A stretch of 64,000 nucleotides of DNA, from NCBI RefSeq assembly GCF_018603905.1, contig NZ_JAHFZZ010000035.1:38330-102329 (forward strand), read 5' to 3'. This DNA is from Nonomuraea sp. NEAU-A123. Lineage in GTDB: Bacteria > Actinomycetota > Actinomycetes > Streptosporangiales > Streptosporangiaceae. Within the stretch, counting starts at the first letter, position 1; the number at the start of each line of letters is the position of its first letter. The notes below the pieces were generated by a model that was not told the DNA's origin, did no database searches, and saw only the letters and a program-made list of their open reading frames with translations. The position numbers were made by a program, and so were the translations under genes. Of the stretch, positions 50,312 through 58,933 are shown one piece after another.

Positions 50312-51124
50312 TCAGGCGGTGGTCGTCACCCGGCGGCGCGCCTCGGGGATGATGAGCGGGGTGCCCGACTGAGGATCCTCGATGATCTCGCACCGCAGGT
50401 CGAACACCTGGGCCACCAGCTCGGGCGTGACGATCCCGGCAGGCTCGCCCTCGGCCACGATGGCGCCGTCGCGCATGACGATGAGGTGGGTGGCGTAACG
50501 GCACGCCTGGTTGAGGTCGTGCAGGACCGCCACCATCGTGCGTCCCGCCTCGTGCAGGTCGGCGCAGAGGTCGAGCACCTCGATCTGGTGGGAGATGTCG
50601 AGGAACGTCGTCGGCTCGTCGAGCAGCAGGATCGGGGTCTCCTGGGCCAGCGCCATCGCCAGCCACACCCGCTGGCGCTGGCCGCCGGACAGCTCGTCCA
50701 CGATCCGGTCGGCCAGCTCGGACACGTCGGTGGCGCGCATCGCCTCGGTCACCGCGGCCTCGTCCGCGCGCGACCACTGCCGCATCAGCTTCTGGTGCGG
50801 GTAGCGGCCACGGGCCACCAGGTCCGTCACGGTGATCCCGTCGGGCACGATCGAACTCTGCGGCAGCAGCCCGAGCCGCCTGGCCACCTCCTTCGACGGC
50901 AGTGAGGTGATCACGCTGCCGTCGAGGTGGACCGCGCCCTTCCTGGGCTTGAGCATTCTGGCCAGGGCGCGCAGGAGGGTGGACTTGCCGCAGGCGTTCG
51001 GCCCGATGATCACGGTGAACGACTCGTCGGGGATCGTCACGTCCAGCTCGGCCGCCACGACCCGCTGGTCGTAGGCGAGGGTGAGGTCGCTGCCCGACAG
51101 CCGGGCGGCCTGGGGGAGTGCCAT
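50312..51124 (-). CDS. Ferric-siderophore ABC importer, ATP-binding subunit (FepC-like)
   Basis: 270 residues. Walker A GPNACGKST (near 43), Q-loop LGLLPQSS, signature LSGGQRQRVWLAMAL, Walker B ILLLDEPTTFLDI and switch histidine VLHDLNQACRYA, all in the FecE/FepC form. The start ATG 51124 overlaps the permease stop by one base; the frame is open upstream without homology. Last gene of the permease-permease-ATPase operon under iron control. Confidence 0.94.
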   Translation of the reverse strand: MALPQAARLSGSDLTLAYDQRVVAAELDVTIPDESFTVIIGPNACGKSTLLRALARMLKPRKGAVHLDGSVITSLPSKEVARRLGLLPQSSIVPDGITVTDLVARGRYPHQKLMRQWSRADEAAVTEAMRATDVSELADRIVDELSGGQRQRVWLAMALAQETPILLLDEPTTFLDISHQIEVLDLCADLHEAGRTMVAVLHDLNQACRYATHLIVMRDGAIVAEGEPAGIVTPELVAQVFDLRCEIIEDPQSGTPLIIPEARRRVTTTA

Positions 51125-52131
51125 CAGTGGCGGTCCTTTCGCAGGAGCAGGGCGAGGTACGCGCCGCCGATCGCGGCGGTGAGCACGCCGACGGGCAACT
51201 GCGTGGGGGCGAGCACGCGCTGGGCGGCCAGATCCGCGCCCGTCAGCAGGACGGCGCCCATGAGCGCCGAGGCGGCCATCGTCACCCCGGGCGAGCGGGT
51301 CAGCCGCCTGGCCAGTTGCGGAGCCGACAGGGCGACGAAGATGACCGGGCCGGCGGCGGCCGTGGCGACCGCGCACAGCAGCACGCCCACGGCGATGGCC
51401 GTGGCCCGCACGGCCTCGACCCTGATGCCCATGGCCTTTGCCGCGTCGTCGCCCATCTCGATCATCCGCATCGGCCGCGACACGAACGCGCAGACCGGCA
51501 GCAGCACCGCGAGCGCCACCGCCACCGGGATCGCGTGGTCCCAGCCGCGCCCGCTGAGGCTGCCCGTGAGCCACGCGCCCGCGGTCGCGGCGTCGTTGAT
51601 GTTGGCCCTGGTCAGCAGGTAGGAGTTGACGGACAGGAGCAGCGCGTTCGCGCCGATCCCGACGAGTACCAGCCGGTACCCCTGTACGCCCCCGCGATGG
51701 GCCAGCGCGTAGACCAGCACGGCGGTGCCGACGCAGCCCGCCAGCGCGCCGCCCGCGATCTGCAGTGCCGTGCCGCCCGCGATCACGCCGAGGATGCCGC
51801 CGGTCGAGGCGCCGGCGGTGAAGCCGATGAAGTCGGGGCTGCCGAGCGGGTTCCTGGTCAGGCTCTGGAAGATCGCTCCGCTCAGCCCGAACGCCGCGCC
51901 CACCAGCAGCCCGGTGACCACCCTGGGCGCGCGCAGCTTGCCCACGATCAGCTCGGCGACGGGCGTGCCGTGGCCGAACAGCGCGGTCAGCACATCGGGT
52001 ATGGGCACGGTGAACTCGCCGGTCGCGATCGCCGCCACGGCCACCGCGAACGCGACCAGAACGAGGACCAGGCCGACGACGAGGGCCCGCGGCGCCAGCC
52101 GTACGGACCAGGGGCCGAAGCGTAGGCTCAT
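51124..52131 (-). CDS. Ferric-siderophore ABC importer permease (FecCD family, second subunit)
   Basis: 335 residues, ten predicted membrane helices. Family landmarks: LRAPRVVTGLLVGAAFGLSGAIFQSLTRNPLGSPDFIGFTAGAS and, near the end, GPVIFVALSAPQLARRLTRSPG with the ATPase-contact region. Start at ATG 52131 overlaps the upstream permease stop (ATGA). It forms the heterodimeric channel with the next gene upstream and moves ferric-siderophore released by the lipoprotein at 53270. Confidence 0.93.
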   Translation of the reverse strand: MSLRFGPWSVRLAPRALVVGLVLVLVAFAVAVAAIATGEFTVPIPDVLTALFGHGTPVAELIVGKLRAPRVVTGLLVGAAFGLSGAIFQSLTRNPLGSPDFIGFTAGASTGGILGVIAGGTALQIAGGALAGCVGTAVLVYALAHRGGVQGYRLVLVGIGANALLLSVNSYLLTRANINDAATAGAWLTGSLSGRGWDHAIPVAVALAVLLPVCAFVSRPMRMIEMGDDAAKAMGIRVEAVRATAIAVGVLLCAVATAAAGPVIFVALSAPQLARRLTRSPGVTMAASALMGAVLLTGADLAAQRVLAPTQLPVGVLTAAIGGAYLALLLRKDRH

Positions 52132-53189
52132 AGCGCGGCCAGCCTCCTGCGCCTGGCCATCAGGATGAAGATCGGCGCGCCGAGCACGGCGCACATGATG
52201 CCCACCTGCACCTCGCCAGGCCGGGCGATGAGCCGCCCTGCCACGTCCGCCGCCAGCAGCAGCACCGGCGCGGCCAGCATCGTGTACGGCAGCACCCACC
52301 GCTGATCCTGACCCACCACGGCGCGTACGGCGTGCGGCACGGCCAGCCCGACGAACCACAGCGGCCCGGCCGCGGCCGTGGCCGAGCCGCAGAGCAGCGT
52401 GACCGACACGGCCGTGAGGACCCGGGTGCGGGTGACGGCCACGCCCAGCGCCTTGCCGGCGTCGTCGCCCAGCGCCAGCATGTTCAGCGGCCTGGCCAGC
52501 AGCAGCCCGACCACCAGGCCGATGACCATGAAGGGCGCGAGCCGCAGCAGCACGTCGGAGGTCTGCCCGGCCAGCGAGCCGGTCAGCCAGAACCGCATCC
52601 GGTCGAACGTCTGGGAGTCCATGCGCAGGATCGCCGAGGCCACCGCCGTGAAGACCATGCCGACGGCGATGCCGGCCAGCGCCAGCCGTACCGGACCGGC
52701 GCCCGAGCGGCCGGACGAGCCCAGCGCGTAGACGACGACGGAGGCCAGGGCGGCGCCGCCGAACGCGAACCACACGTAGGCGGCTGGGTCCGAGAGCCCG
52801 AACAGCCCCAGCGCGAGGGTGACGCCCAGCGCGGCGCCCTCGTTGATGCCGAGCAGGCCGGGGTCGGCCAGCGGGTTGCGGGTCAGGCTCTGCATCAGCG
52901 CCCCCGCCAGCCCGAGCGCGGCACCCACGCCGATGCCCAGCAGGGTTCGCGGGACGCGCAGCTCGCGGATGACCGTGTGGTCGCTCGACCCGTTGGGGGC
53001 GGTCAACGCGTCCAGCACCGTGGACAGCGGCACCGACCGCGCCCCCAGCGCCACGCTCGCCATCGCCACCAGCACCAGCACGCCGAACGCGACCACCAGC
53101 CCACCGGCCAGCGCGGCCGGACGCCCCCGGGGCACCACAGGCTCGTCCGCGACCAACGTTGTGACCTGCTCACCCACAGGCAACCCCAC
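52128..53189 (-). CDS. Ferric-siderophore ABC importer permease (FecCD family, first subunit)
   Basis: 353 residues. The N-terminal cytoplasmic tail is about 25 residues, then ten membrane helices. Landmarks: RELRVPRTLLGIGVGAALGLAGALMQSLTRNPLADPGLLGINEGAA and GPLWFVGLAVPHAVRAVVG. First gene of the operon, divergent from the binding-protein gene. The 80-base gap holds two iron boxes, so all four importer genes should be repressed by an IdeR/DmdR1-type regulator when iron is sufficient. Confidence 0.93.
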   Translation of the reverse strand: MGLPVGEQVTTLVADEPVVPRGRPAALAGGLVVAFGVLVLVAMASVALGARSVPLSTVLDALTAPNGSSDHTVIRELRVPRTLLGIGVGAALGLAGALMQSLTRNPLADPGLLGINEGAALGVTLALGLFGLSDPAAYVWFAFGGAALASVVVYALGSSGRSGAGPVRLALAGIAVGMVFTAVASAILRMDSQTFDRMRFWLTGSLAGQTSDVLLRLAPFMVIGLVVGLLLARPLNMLALGDDAGKALGVAVTRTRVLTAVSVTLLCGSATAAAGPLWFVGLAVPHAVRAVVGQDQRWVLPYTMLAAPVLLLAADVAGRLIARPGEVQVGIMCAVLGAPIFILMARRRRLAAL

Positions 53190-53210
53190 CCCCTTTCGTC
53201 CCAGCCGAAT

Positions 53211-53259
53211 TTACGCGAGGCTAATGTAAAGCCCCAGTAGCAAGGCAAGCCTAACCTTA
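53211..53259. promoter_or_regulatory. Two IdeR/DmdR-type iron boxes in the divergent promoter region
   Basis: The minus strand of 53241-53259 reads TAAGGTTAGGCTTGCCTTG, about 17 of 19 to the known consensus TWAGGTTAGSCTWACCTWA; it precedes the lipoprotein gene. 53211-53229 (TTACGCGAGGCTAATGTAA) matches about 14 of 19 and lies nearer the permease operon. The 80-base gap is almost filled by the two boxes, consistent with a shared iron switch. Confidence 0.8.
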
Positions 53260-53269
53260 GGAGATTGAC

Positions 53270-54268
53270 ATGTCGGGACCGGTACTGCCTCGCAGGGGTT
53301 TCCTCGCGGCCACGGCAGGATTCGCGGCGGCCCTGACGCTGGCGGCCTGCGGTGACGGGGCCACCCCCACCCAGGCGGCCCCGACCGGAGCTGCGGGCGG
53401 GTGGACGTTCACCGACGACCGCGACAAGAAGCTGGACCTGCCCAAGCGCCCCAGCCGGGTGGTCGCCCAGGTCGGCTCCGCGGCGGCATTGTGGGACTTC
53501 GGCGTGCGCCCGGTCGGCGTCTTCGGCCCGCACAAGCTCAAGGACGGCACCAGAGACCCCCAGGTGGGCAACGTCGACATCACCAAGGTCCAGGGACTGG
53601 GCAACGTCTGGGACGAGTTCAACGTCGAGCAGTACATCGCGCTCCAGCCCGACCTGCTGGTCAGCAGCATGTACATCAAGGGCACGCTCTGGTACGTGCC
53701 GGAGAAGTCGAAGGCCACGATCGAGCAGGTCGCCCCGACGGCCGGCATCATGCTCACCGGGCGCAGTGCCATGCAGGTAATCGGCAAGTACGAGGAACTG
53801 GCCAAGTCGCTGGGCGCCGACATGCGGGGGGTGCCGGAGGCCAAGGCCCGCCTGGAGGCGGCCAGTAAGGAGCTGGCGGCGTTCAAGGACCTCAAGATCC
53901 TCATGATGTCGGCGGGCCCCGACTCCATGTGGGTGGTGAACCCGCCCGAGTACCCGGACATCGTGCACCTCACCCAGAACGGCCTGAGCGTGGTCACGCC
54001 GTCCAAGGTCGACGAGGGCGGCTTCTTCCAGACGCTGAGCTGGGAGAACGCCGACACCTACGACGCCGACGTCATCCTCTACGACACCCGCACCCAGTCG
54101 CTCAAGCCCGCGGAGATGATGAAGAAGCCCACCTTCGCCAAGCTGCCCGCGGTCAAGGCCGGACAGCTCTACCCGTGGAGCGCCGAGGCCCCCTACAGCT
54201 ATCAGGGCTACGCCGACTTCGTGGAGGGCCTCGTGGCCAACCTGAAGAAGGCTAGTAAGCTCCCGTGA
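53270..54268 (+). CDS. Ferric-siderophore binding lipoprotein
   Basis: 332 residues. Leader PRRGFLAATAGFAAALTLAAC combines a twin-arginine pattern with a lipobox (LAAC, about residue 27), so export may be by Tat with lipid anchoring. The mature part is a class III binding protein: KRPSRVVAQVGSAAALWDFGV, VEQYIALQPDLLVSSMY, and the C-terminal helix YQGYADFVEGLVANLKKA. It hands siderophore to the FecCD permeases encoded opposite. Its 3' end overlaps the convergent helicase-like gene by 17 bases. Confidence 0.92.
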   Translation: MSGPVLPRRGFLAATAGFAAALTLAACGDGATPTQAAPTGAAGGWTFTDDRDKKLDLPKRPSRVVAQVGSAAALWDFGVRPVGVFGPHKLKDGTRDPQVGNVDITKVQGLGNVWDEFNVEQYIALQPDLLVSSMYIKGTLWYVPEKSKATIEQVAPTAGIMLTGRSAMQVIGKYEELAKSLGADMRGVPEAKARLEAASKELAAFKDLKILMMSAGPDSMWVVNPPEYPDIVHLTQNGLSVVTPSKVDEGGFFQTLSWENADTYDADVILYDTRTQSLKPAEMMKKPTFAKLPAVKAGQLYPWSAEAPYSYQGYADFVEGLVANLKKASKLP

Positions 54269-56675
54269 CCTCGACGATCTCGGCCAGCGGGAACTCCAGG
54301 TAGTCGCCGGCCTCCTCGCACCAGGCGTCGAGGGCGCCGCCCTTGAGCTCGCCGTGGCTGATCGTCGCGGTCAGGCCGTCGGTCAGCGTGATGCCGGCCC
54401 GCACGCCCCGGTCGACGACGAAGCCCAGCAGTGACTGCTGCGCGGTCGGCAGCCTGGTCGCCATCCGGCCGATGACGGCCCAGGTGCGCCCGCTGCGGTC
54501 GTTCGCCGCGCGGTCGGCGGCGATCAGGCGGGCGGCGTGCTCGTGCGGGTCGGGGGTCGGCTCGGTGATGTTGTGCGGCATCGCCTCGAACTCCGCCATC
54601 GCCGCGAACTCCGACAGCTCGGCCACCTGGCCGCCGGGCAGCAGGATGAGCTTGCCGTTCGGCGGCTCCTCGACGCGGGTGCGGCGGATCGTGATCTCGC
54701 CGCCGCCGTCGACGACCGGGACGGGGGAGTAGCCGGCCTCGCGCAGCGCGCCGAGCGTCCGTTCGGCGCCCGCCGAGCTCACCAGCACGGTGGGGGCGAG
54801 CAGCCGCAGGCCGAGCCGGGCCAGCCGCCGGTGACCGGCGATCTCGGCGAGCAGGGCCGGGTCGGAGGCCTGCACCACGCAGCCCACCATGGTCACCGTC
54901 ACCTCGCCGTGCCTGCGGGCCACGTCGTGCACGAGGTATTCGAGCGGCTGCGGGATGGTGCCGACGCCGGACAGCTCCGCCAGCAGCTCGTCGGCGTCGT
55001 AGCCGTGGTCCAGGGCGCGGCGCACGCTCTCGGTGGTGAACCGCCACACCGAGGCCGCGCCTCGCGACTCCCGCTCGGCCACCCGGTCGAGCAGCGCGGC
55101 CAGCTCGGCGGACGGCGGTCCCGTCACCACCGCGGTCAGGTCGGGCCCGAACAGCGCGCTCCTGCGGACGCTGGCCAGCGCCCTGGTCGACGTCTCCATG
55201 AGCATCGGGTCGTGCTCGACCAGCGGCACCGCGTCGTCGCTCTCGTCGCCCGCCTTGGCGGCCAGCCCGGCCAGCGCCCGGCCCAGGTCGGTGAGCGAGT
55301 CGTTGGCCAGCAGGCCGAGCAGGCGCGCCTCGTCGAGCACCGCGGACGTGCACTCGGCCAGCAGGGCCTGGTCGAGCAGCGGAGAGTGCCAGTGGACGTT
55401 GCGGACCAGGCCGGCGCGATCGGCGAAGGCCGTGCCGGACGGCAGGTGGGACAGGACCGACAGCACCGCCCGGCGCACGCGCGCCACGGCGGCGCCCGAC
55501 TGGTCGTCGCCCAGCACAGTGCCGTACTTGCCGTCGATCTTGCGCAGCGACGAGCGCTCCATGCGCCACCAGGCCGACAGCAGCACCCGCAGCCTGGCCG
55601 AGCCCTCGTCGAGCCGCCAGCGGTCGAACCGCTCGGTGGGGATCATGCCGCCGGACGACTCGTCCCAGGCCAGCAGCCTGGCCACGGCGCAGACCTCCAG
55701 CAGCAGGCGGGTCTCGTCCTCGTCGCAGCCGGTCTCCTTGGCCACCCTGCGTACCTCGCGCACGCCCACGCCGCCGGTCTTCAGCAGCGGCAGCGGCGCC
55801 TTGGAGGTGTTGTCGAGCAGTGCCGCGCACCGTTCGACCACGTGCGGAGCGGCCAGCGTCATCAGGTGATCGACCTCTTCCGGGTCGATCGGGATCGTGA
55901 CCACCTCGGGCGGCTCGGGGGTGAACGGCGGGTGGTAGCCGGGCCCGCGCAGGCCGAGCGCCACCTCGCGCGGCATCTCGGCGACGTGCCAGCTCGGCCG
56001 GTAGAGGAGCCCGTGGTCGGCGGACCACTTCTCCGGCGTGCCGGGGATGACGAACCGGCCGCCGTCGACGTCGCGTACCGGGCCGTCCCAGGCGAAGCCG
56101 TCGAGCAGCTTGACCGTGCCCTCGGGGGCGTGGCGCAGCAACGCGTCGAGCCCCGCGCGGTCGCTGAGCACCTCGCTCGCCCGGCTGATCGTGCGGCGCT
56201 TGTTGCCGTGGGGCGGGAGCCCCAGGTTGCGGGCGAGCGAGCGCAGCGTGTCGGCGCTGATCGTCCAGGAGTTGAGGTAGTGGTCGAGCGGCTCGCCCAG
56301 GCCGAGCGGCGCGGTCCACCACCGGGACACGGCCTCGGCCAGGCGGATGACGCCCTCGCTGTCGGGCCAGGCCAGCGCGTGATCATGGAGGAGGTCGAGC
56401 CAGGGGGTCATCTCCGCGGCCGGCACGCCGAGGAAGGCCGCCAGCCGTTCGGGAGTGGCGTGCCGGACGACCAGGCACGCCTGAGCCAGCTCAAGGCAGG
56501 GAAGAGGCAGGCCGCGCAGGGCCTCCATCACGGCGAATCCGTTGCCGAGCCGTTGGGCCAGAGTGTCGAGCCGCCGCGGCCAGGGCGCCGCGATGGCGTC
56601 GGGCCGGGTCGCCAGGATGCGTCCCAGCCTGTCTTCGTCAAGTGTTCGTAGCCAGCCGAGCAGGTGATCATCCAT
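54252..56675 (-). CDS. Helicase-associated (Helicase_C_3, XPB/Ssl2-like N-domain) protein
   Basis: An 807-residue protein of the actinobacterial family carrying the XPB/Ssl2-type N-terminal helicase-like domain but no Walker ATPase motifs that I can find. It starts DDHLLGWLRTLDEDRLGRIL, has repeated winged-helix-like blocks, and a conserved block VTGPPSAELAALLDRVAERESRGAASVWRF leading to the Helicase_C_3 region (TVTMVGCVVQASDPALLAEI, LRLLAPTVLVSSAG). The C-terminus (ISHGELKGGALDAWCEEAGDYLEFPLAEI) is typical. It probably assists a separately encoded DEAD/XPB helicase in DNA repair or transcription. Confidence 0.8.
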   Translation of the reverse strand: MDDHLLGWLRTLDEDRLGRILATRPDAIAAPWPRRLDTLAQRLGNGFAVMEALRGLPLPCLELAQACLVVRHATPERLAAFLGVPAAEMTPWLDLLHDHALAWPDSEGVIRLAEAVSRWWTAPLGLGEPLDHYLNSWTISADTLRSLARNLGLPPHGNKRRTISRASEVLSDRAGLDALLRHAPEGTVKLLDGFAWDGPVRDVDGGRFVIPGTPEKWSADHGLLYRPSWHVAEMPREVALGLRGPGYHPPFTPEPPEVVTIPIDPEEVDHLMTLAAPHVVERCAALLDNTSKAPLPLLKTGGVGVREVRRVAKETGCDEDETRLLLEVCAVARLLAWDESSGGMIPTERFDRWRLDEGSARLRVLLSAWWRMERSSLRKIDGKYGTVLGDDQSGAAVARVRRAVLSVLSHLPSGTAFADRAGLVRNVHWHSPLLDQALLAECTSAVLDEARLLGLLANDSLTDLGRALAGLAAKAGDESDDAVPLVEHDPMLMETSTRALASVRRSALFGPDLTAVVTGPPSAELAALLDRVAERESRGAASVWRFTTESVRRALDHGYDADELLAELSGVGTIPQPLEYLVHDVARRHGEVTVTMVGCVVQASDPALLAEIAGHRRLARLGLRLLAPTVLVSSAGAERTLGALREAGYSPVPVVDGGGEITIRRTRVEEPPNGKLILLPGGQVAELSEFAAMAEFEAMPHNITEPTPDPHEHAARLIAADRAANDRSGRTWAVIGRMATRLPTAQQSLLGFVVDRGVRAGITLTDGLTATISHGELKGGALDAWCEEAGDYLEFPLAEIVEVTGAY

Positions 56676-56754
56676 CTGTCAGCACTCTCATGGGGTCGCA
56701 CGCAGGGACTCACCGTGAGCCATGAGCATCCACGGTAATGCAGATCACCCCCGG

Positions 56755-57261
56755 TCAGGAGAGGACTGCCCAGACGATCTTCCCGTGGGGTGCGAGTGCG
56801 GACCAGCCCCATCGATGGCTGAGCGATTCGACGATGTGGAGTCCGAGGCCGCCGGTGTCGAGAGGGCCAGGGTATCTCAGCGTGGGCACCGATGAGCCTG
56901 GATCGGTGAAGGCGCTGGTAACCAGGGGGCCGCGGCGCACCAGGGACATGTGGACCGGGCGCTGGCAACGGCCCTCGGCCAGGCGTAACCCGTGCCGCAG
57001 CGCGTTGGTCGCCAACTCGGAGACCACCAGTTCCATGTTCTCGACCAGCTCGCCGAGCCCCCATGCCGTCAGGGTGCCGTTGGTGTAGCTGCGGACGGAG
57101 TGGATCGAGGACGGCGTGGGCGGGAGCACGAACGTGGCGCTCATGGCCGGCCCTGGAACCAGCAGGTCACGCGCGGCCTCCGGCCACCACCCGACCGGGG
57201 GCCACCAGTCGAACGTGGTCCACTGGCCCTGCGTCACCGTGGTGGATTGCACATTGATCAT
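56755..57261 (-). CDS. Anti-sigma-like ATP-binding protein (HATPase_c_2)
   Basis: 168 residues. GHKL-fold ATPase of the RsbW/SpoIIAB-like kind: N-box VSELATNALRHGLRL, second motif FTDPGSSVPTLRYPGPLDTGGLGLHIVESLSHRWGW. Such proteins in actinomycetes accompany Scr1-type regulator plus DUF397 pairs. The first 38 residues are tryptophan-rich and unlike the family; a later ATG (57144, SATFVLPPTP) is an alternative start. Divergent from the helix-turn-helix gene. Confidence 0.85.
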   Translation of the reverse strand: MINVQSTTVTQGQWTTFDWWPPVGWWPEAARDLLVPGPAMSATFVLPPTPSSIHSVRSYTNGTLTAWGLGELVENMELVVSELATNALRHGLRLAEGRCQRPVHMSLVRRGPLVTSAFTDPGSSVPTLRYPGPLDTGGLGLHIVESLSHRWGWSALAPHGKIVWAVLS

Positions 57262-57437
57262 TCTGGAGCAAACTCTCGTGCAGGTGCAAGAGCGAATGCA
57301 CGTGCAGACACCCCGTGCAACCGCTACCTTTGCCTCAAAAGGTCAATCGGTGGGAAAGGGGATCTTGTCCGCGGCATATGATCTTTCGGCCGTGGAGTGA
57401 CAGACTGTGTGCTAAGGAAACGACCAAGGAGCAGCAC

Positions 57438-58304
57438 GTGTCCCTCGATCCGCCCGGTTCAGGTTCGACCGTTCGGCGCATCATGCTTGGCGCCAGTTTG
57501 CGGCGGCTGCGTGAAGCCAGCGAGCTCACCCGCGACCAGGCCGGATTCCACATCCGGGCGTCCGAGTCCAAGATCAGCCGTATGGAACTCGGTCGCGTCG
57601 GATTCAAGACACGCGATGTGGAGGACCTGCTCACCCTGTACGGCGTCGTCGACGACGCCGAGCGCCGTGCTCTGCTGGAGATGGTCCGCGAAGCCAACAC
57701 CCCCGGGTGGTGGCACAAGTATTCAGCCGTTCTGCCCGCGTGGTTCACCACGTACGTGGGGTTAGAGGAAGCAGCCAGCGTGATCCGTACCTATGAGGTG
57801 CAGTTCGTGCCTGGCCTGTTGCAGACGGCTGCGTACGCGCGCGCGGTATACCGACTCGGCAACCCCGATGAGACCCCTGGGCAGATCGAGCGCCGCGTGC
57901 ATCTGCGCATGCAGCGACAAGAGCGCTTCACGCAGAAGGACGGCCCGCGACTGTGGGCGGTCATCGACGAAGCGACCCTCAAGAGGACCATCGGTGGGCG
58001 GGAGGTCATGTCCGAGCAGCTTCAGCATCTGCTGGAAGTCGCCGCCCTTCCCAACATCACCATTCAGGTGATGCCCTTCAGATACGGCATGCATGCCGCT
58101 GAAGGTGGCGCTTTCAGCATCTTGCGATTTCCCGAGTCCGACTTGTCGGACGTTGTCTATGTCGAGCAGCTCTGGGGTGCCCTGTACCTGGACAAGCGTG
58201 AGGACATCGATCCATATCTCACGGCTATGGAGCAGTTATGCGTGGAGAGCACCACGCCAGGGGGCACAGTCGAGCTCATCGGCGGTCTTCTCAGAAAGAT
58301 GTAG
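57438..58304 (+). CDS. Helix-turn-helix/DUF5753 (Scr1 family) regulator, whiJ-like
   Basis: 288 residues. N-terminal XRE-type helix-turn-helix LGASLRRLREASELTRDQAGFHIRASESKISRMELGRV (about 15-52), then DUF5753: ANTPGWWHKYSAVLPAWFTTYVGLE, EVQFVPGLLQTAAYARAV, RQERFTQKDGPRLWAVIDEATLKRTIGG, MPFRYGMHAAEGGAFSILRFPE. GTG at 57438 has AAGGAG 6 bases before it. Immediately followed by the DUF397 gene, its usual partner. WhiJ/AbaA-type modules affect development and antibiotic production in Streptomyces; the same role here is inferred. Confidence 0.92.
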   Translation: MSLDPPGSGSTVRRIMLGASLRRLREASELTRDQAGFHIRASESKISRMELGRVGFKTRDVEDLLTLYGVVDDAERRALLEMVREANTPGWWHKYSAVLPAWFTTYVGLEEAASVIRTYEVQFVPGLLQTAAYARAVYRLGNPDETPGQIERRVHLRMQRQERFTQKDGPRLWAVIDEATLKRTIGGREVMSEQLQHLLEVAALPNITIQVMPFRYGMHAAEGGAFSILRFPESDLSDVVYVEQLWGALYLDKREDIDPYLTAMEQLCVESTTPGGTVELIGGLLRKM

Positions 58305-58541
58305 ATGAAGCAGACCTATAACGGCATGCCCGCGGCCGACCTCAAGCAGGTCGCCTGGCGCAAGAGCCGCTACAGCAACTCACAGGGGAACTGCGTCGAA
58401 CTCGCGAAGCTCCCCGACGGCGGGGTGGCGGTGCGAAACTCACGCTTCCCCGATGGCCCGGCCCTGATCTACACCCGCGACGAGATCCGGGCCCTCGTGC
58501 TCGGAGTGAAGGATGGGGAGTTCGACGGCCTGCTGGTGTAA
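58305..58541 (+). CDS. DUF397 protein, partner of the Scr1-type regulator
   Basis: 78 residues, full DUF397 domain: WRKSRYSNSQGNCVELAKLPDGGVAVRNSRFPDGPALIYTRDEI. The ATG directly abuts the preceding TAG, so translation is coupled. Family members are small partners proposed to bind the DUF5753 regulator and relieve its repression. A strong hairpin 11 bases after the stop ends the unit. Confidence 0.93.
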   Translation: MKQTYNGMPAADLKQVAWRKSRYSNSQGNCVELAKLPDGGVAVRNSRFPDGPALIYTRDEIRALVLGVKDGEFDGLLV

Positions 58542-58552
58542 CAGGCTGTTAA

Positions 58553-58589
58553 CCTCCGGCGCGGCTCCTTAACGGGGGCGCGCCGGAGG
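58553..58589 (+). terminator. Hairpin after the Scr1/DUF397 unit
   Basis: A perfect 11-bp stem, CCTCCGGCGCG (58553-58563) with its complement at 58579-58589, loop 15 bases, directly following the DUF397 stop. Confidence 0.7.
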
Positions 58590-58628
58590 CGTAACCGCCC
58601 TGCCTCCTCAGACCTCCATGATCGGGAC

Positions 58629-58886
58629 ATGCTCGACCAGATGACTCTCTATCCGATCGCCGACGACGTGCTCTTCGCACCCGGCGGCAAGGTCGTGATA
58701 CGCACCTACGGCGTCGCGCCAGCGGCCTCCGGCGGCGTCGTCTCCTATCGCACCTGGGTCACGGGCGTCCGTGACCAGCCGCGTTACTGGCACTGGGGGC
58801 ATTTCGAGGATGCCGCCTCCGGGCACCGCAGGGTGCTGGAGTGGCTGACGGGGAGGGGGCCGCAGCCTACCCAAGCGGTCGCTTGA
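58629..58886 (+). CDS. Small hypothetical protein
   Basis: 85 residues: YPIADDVLFAPGGKVVIRTY, then SYRTWVTGVRDQPRYWHWGHFEDAASGHRRVLEWLTG. Aromatic-rich and soluble, with no membrane segment; a short beta-sheet plus helix is plausible. I do not recognise the family. The start has only a weak ribosome site. It lies between a terminator and an operator-like dyad, so it may be a single-gene unit. Confidence 0.5.
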   Translation: MLDQMTLYPIADDVLFAPGGKVVIRTYGVAPAASGGVVSYRTWVTGVRDQPRYWHWGHFEDAASGHRRVLEWLTGRGPQPTQAVA

Positions 58887-58904
58887 TCAGCTAGGGTGAG
58901 GGCC

Positions 58905-58917
58905 GAGCAATCGCTTG
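58905..58917. promoter_or_regulatory. TetR-like dyad upstream of the 58934 gene
   Basis: GAGCAATCGCTTG, with a second dyad CAAGCGGTCGCTTG at 58872-58885. The same 13-mer with one change (GAGCAAGCGCTTG) precedes the LLM oxidoreductase gene at 63425-63437. The site ends 16 bases before the ATG at 58934. Confidence 0.5.
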
Positions 58918-58933
58918 GTCAAAGGAGCCCTGG

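Noticed and set aside
54537..56651. A 704-codon plus-strand frame opposite the helicase-associated gene
   Set aside because: Shadow of the real gene: compositionally biased, without motifs and with no ribosome site.
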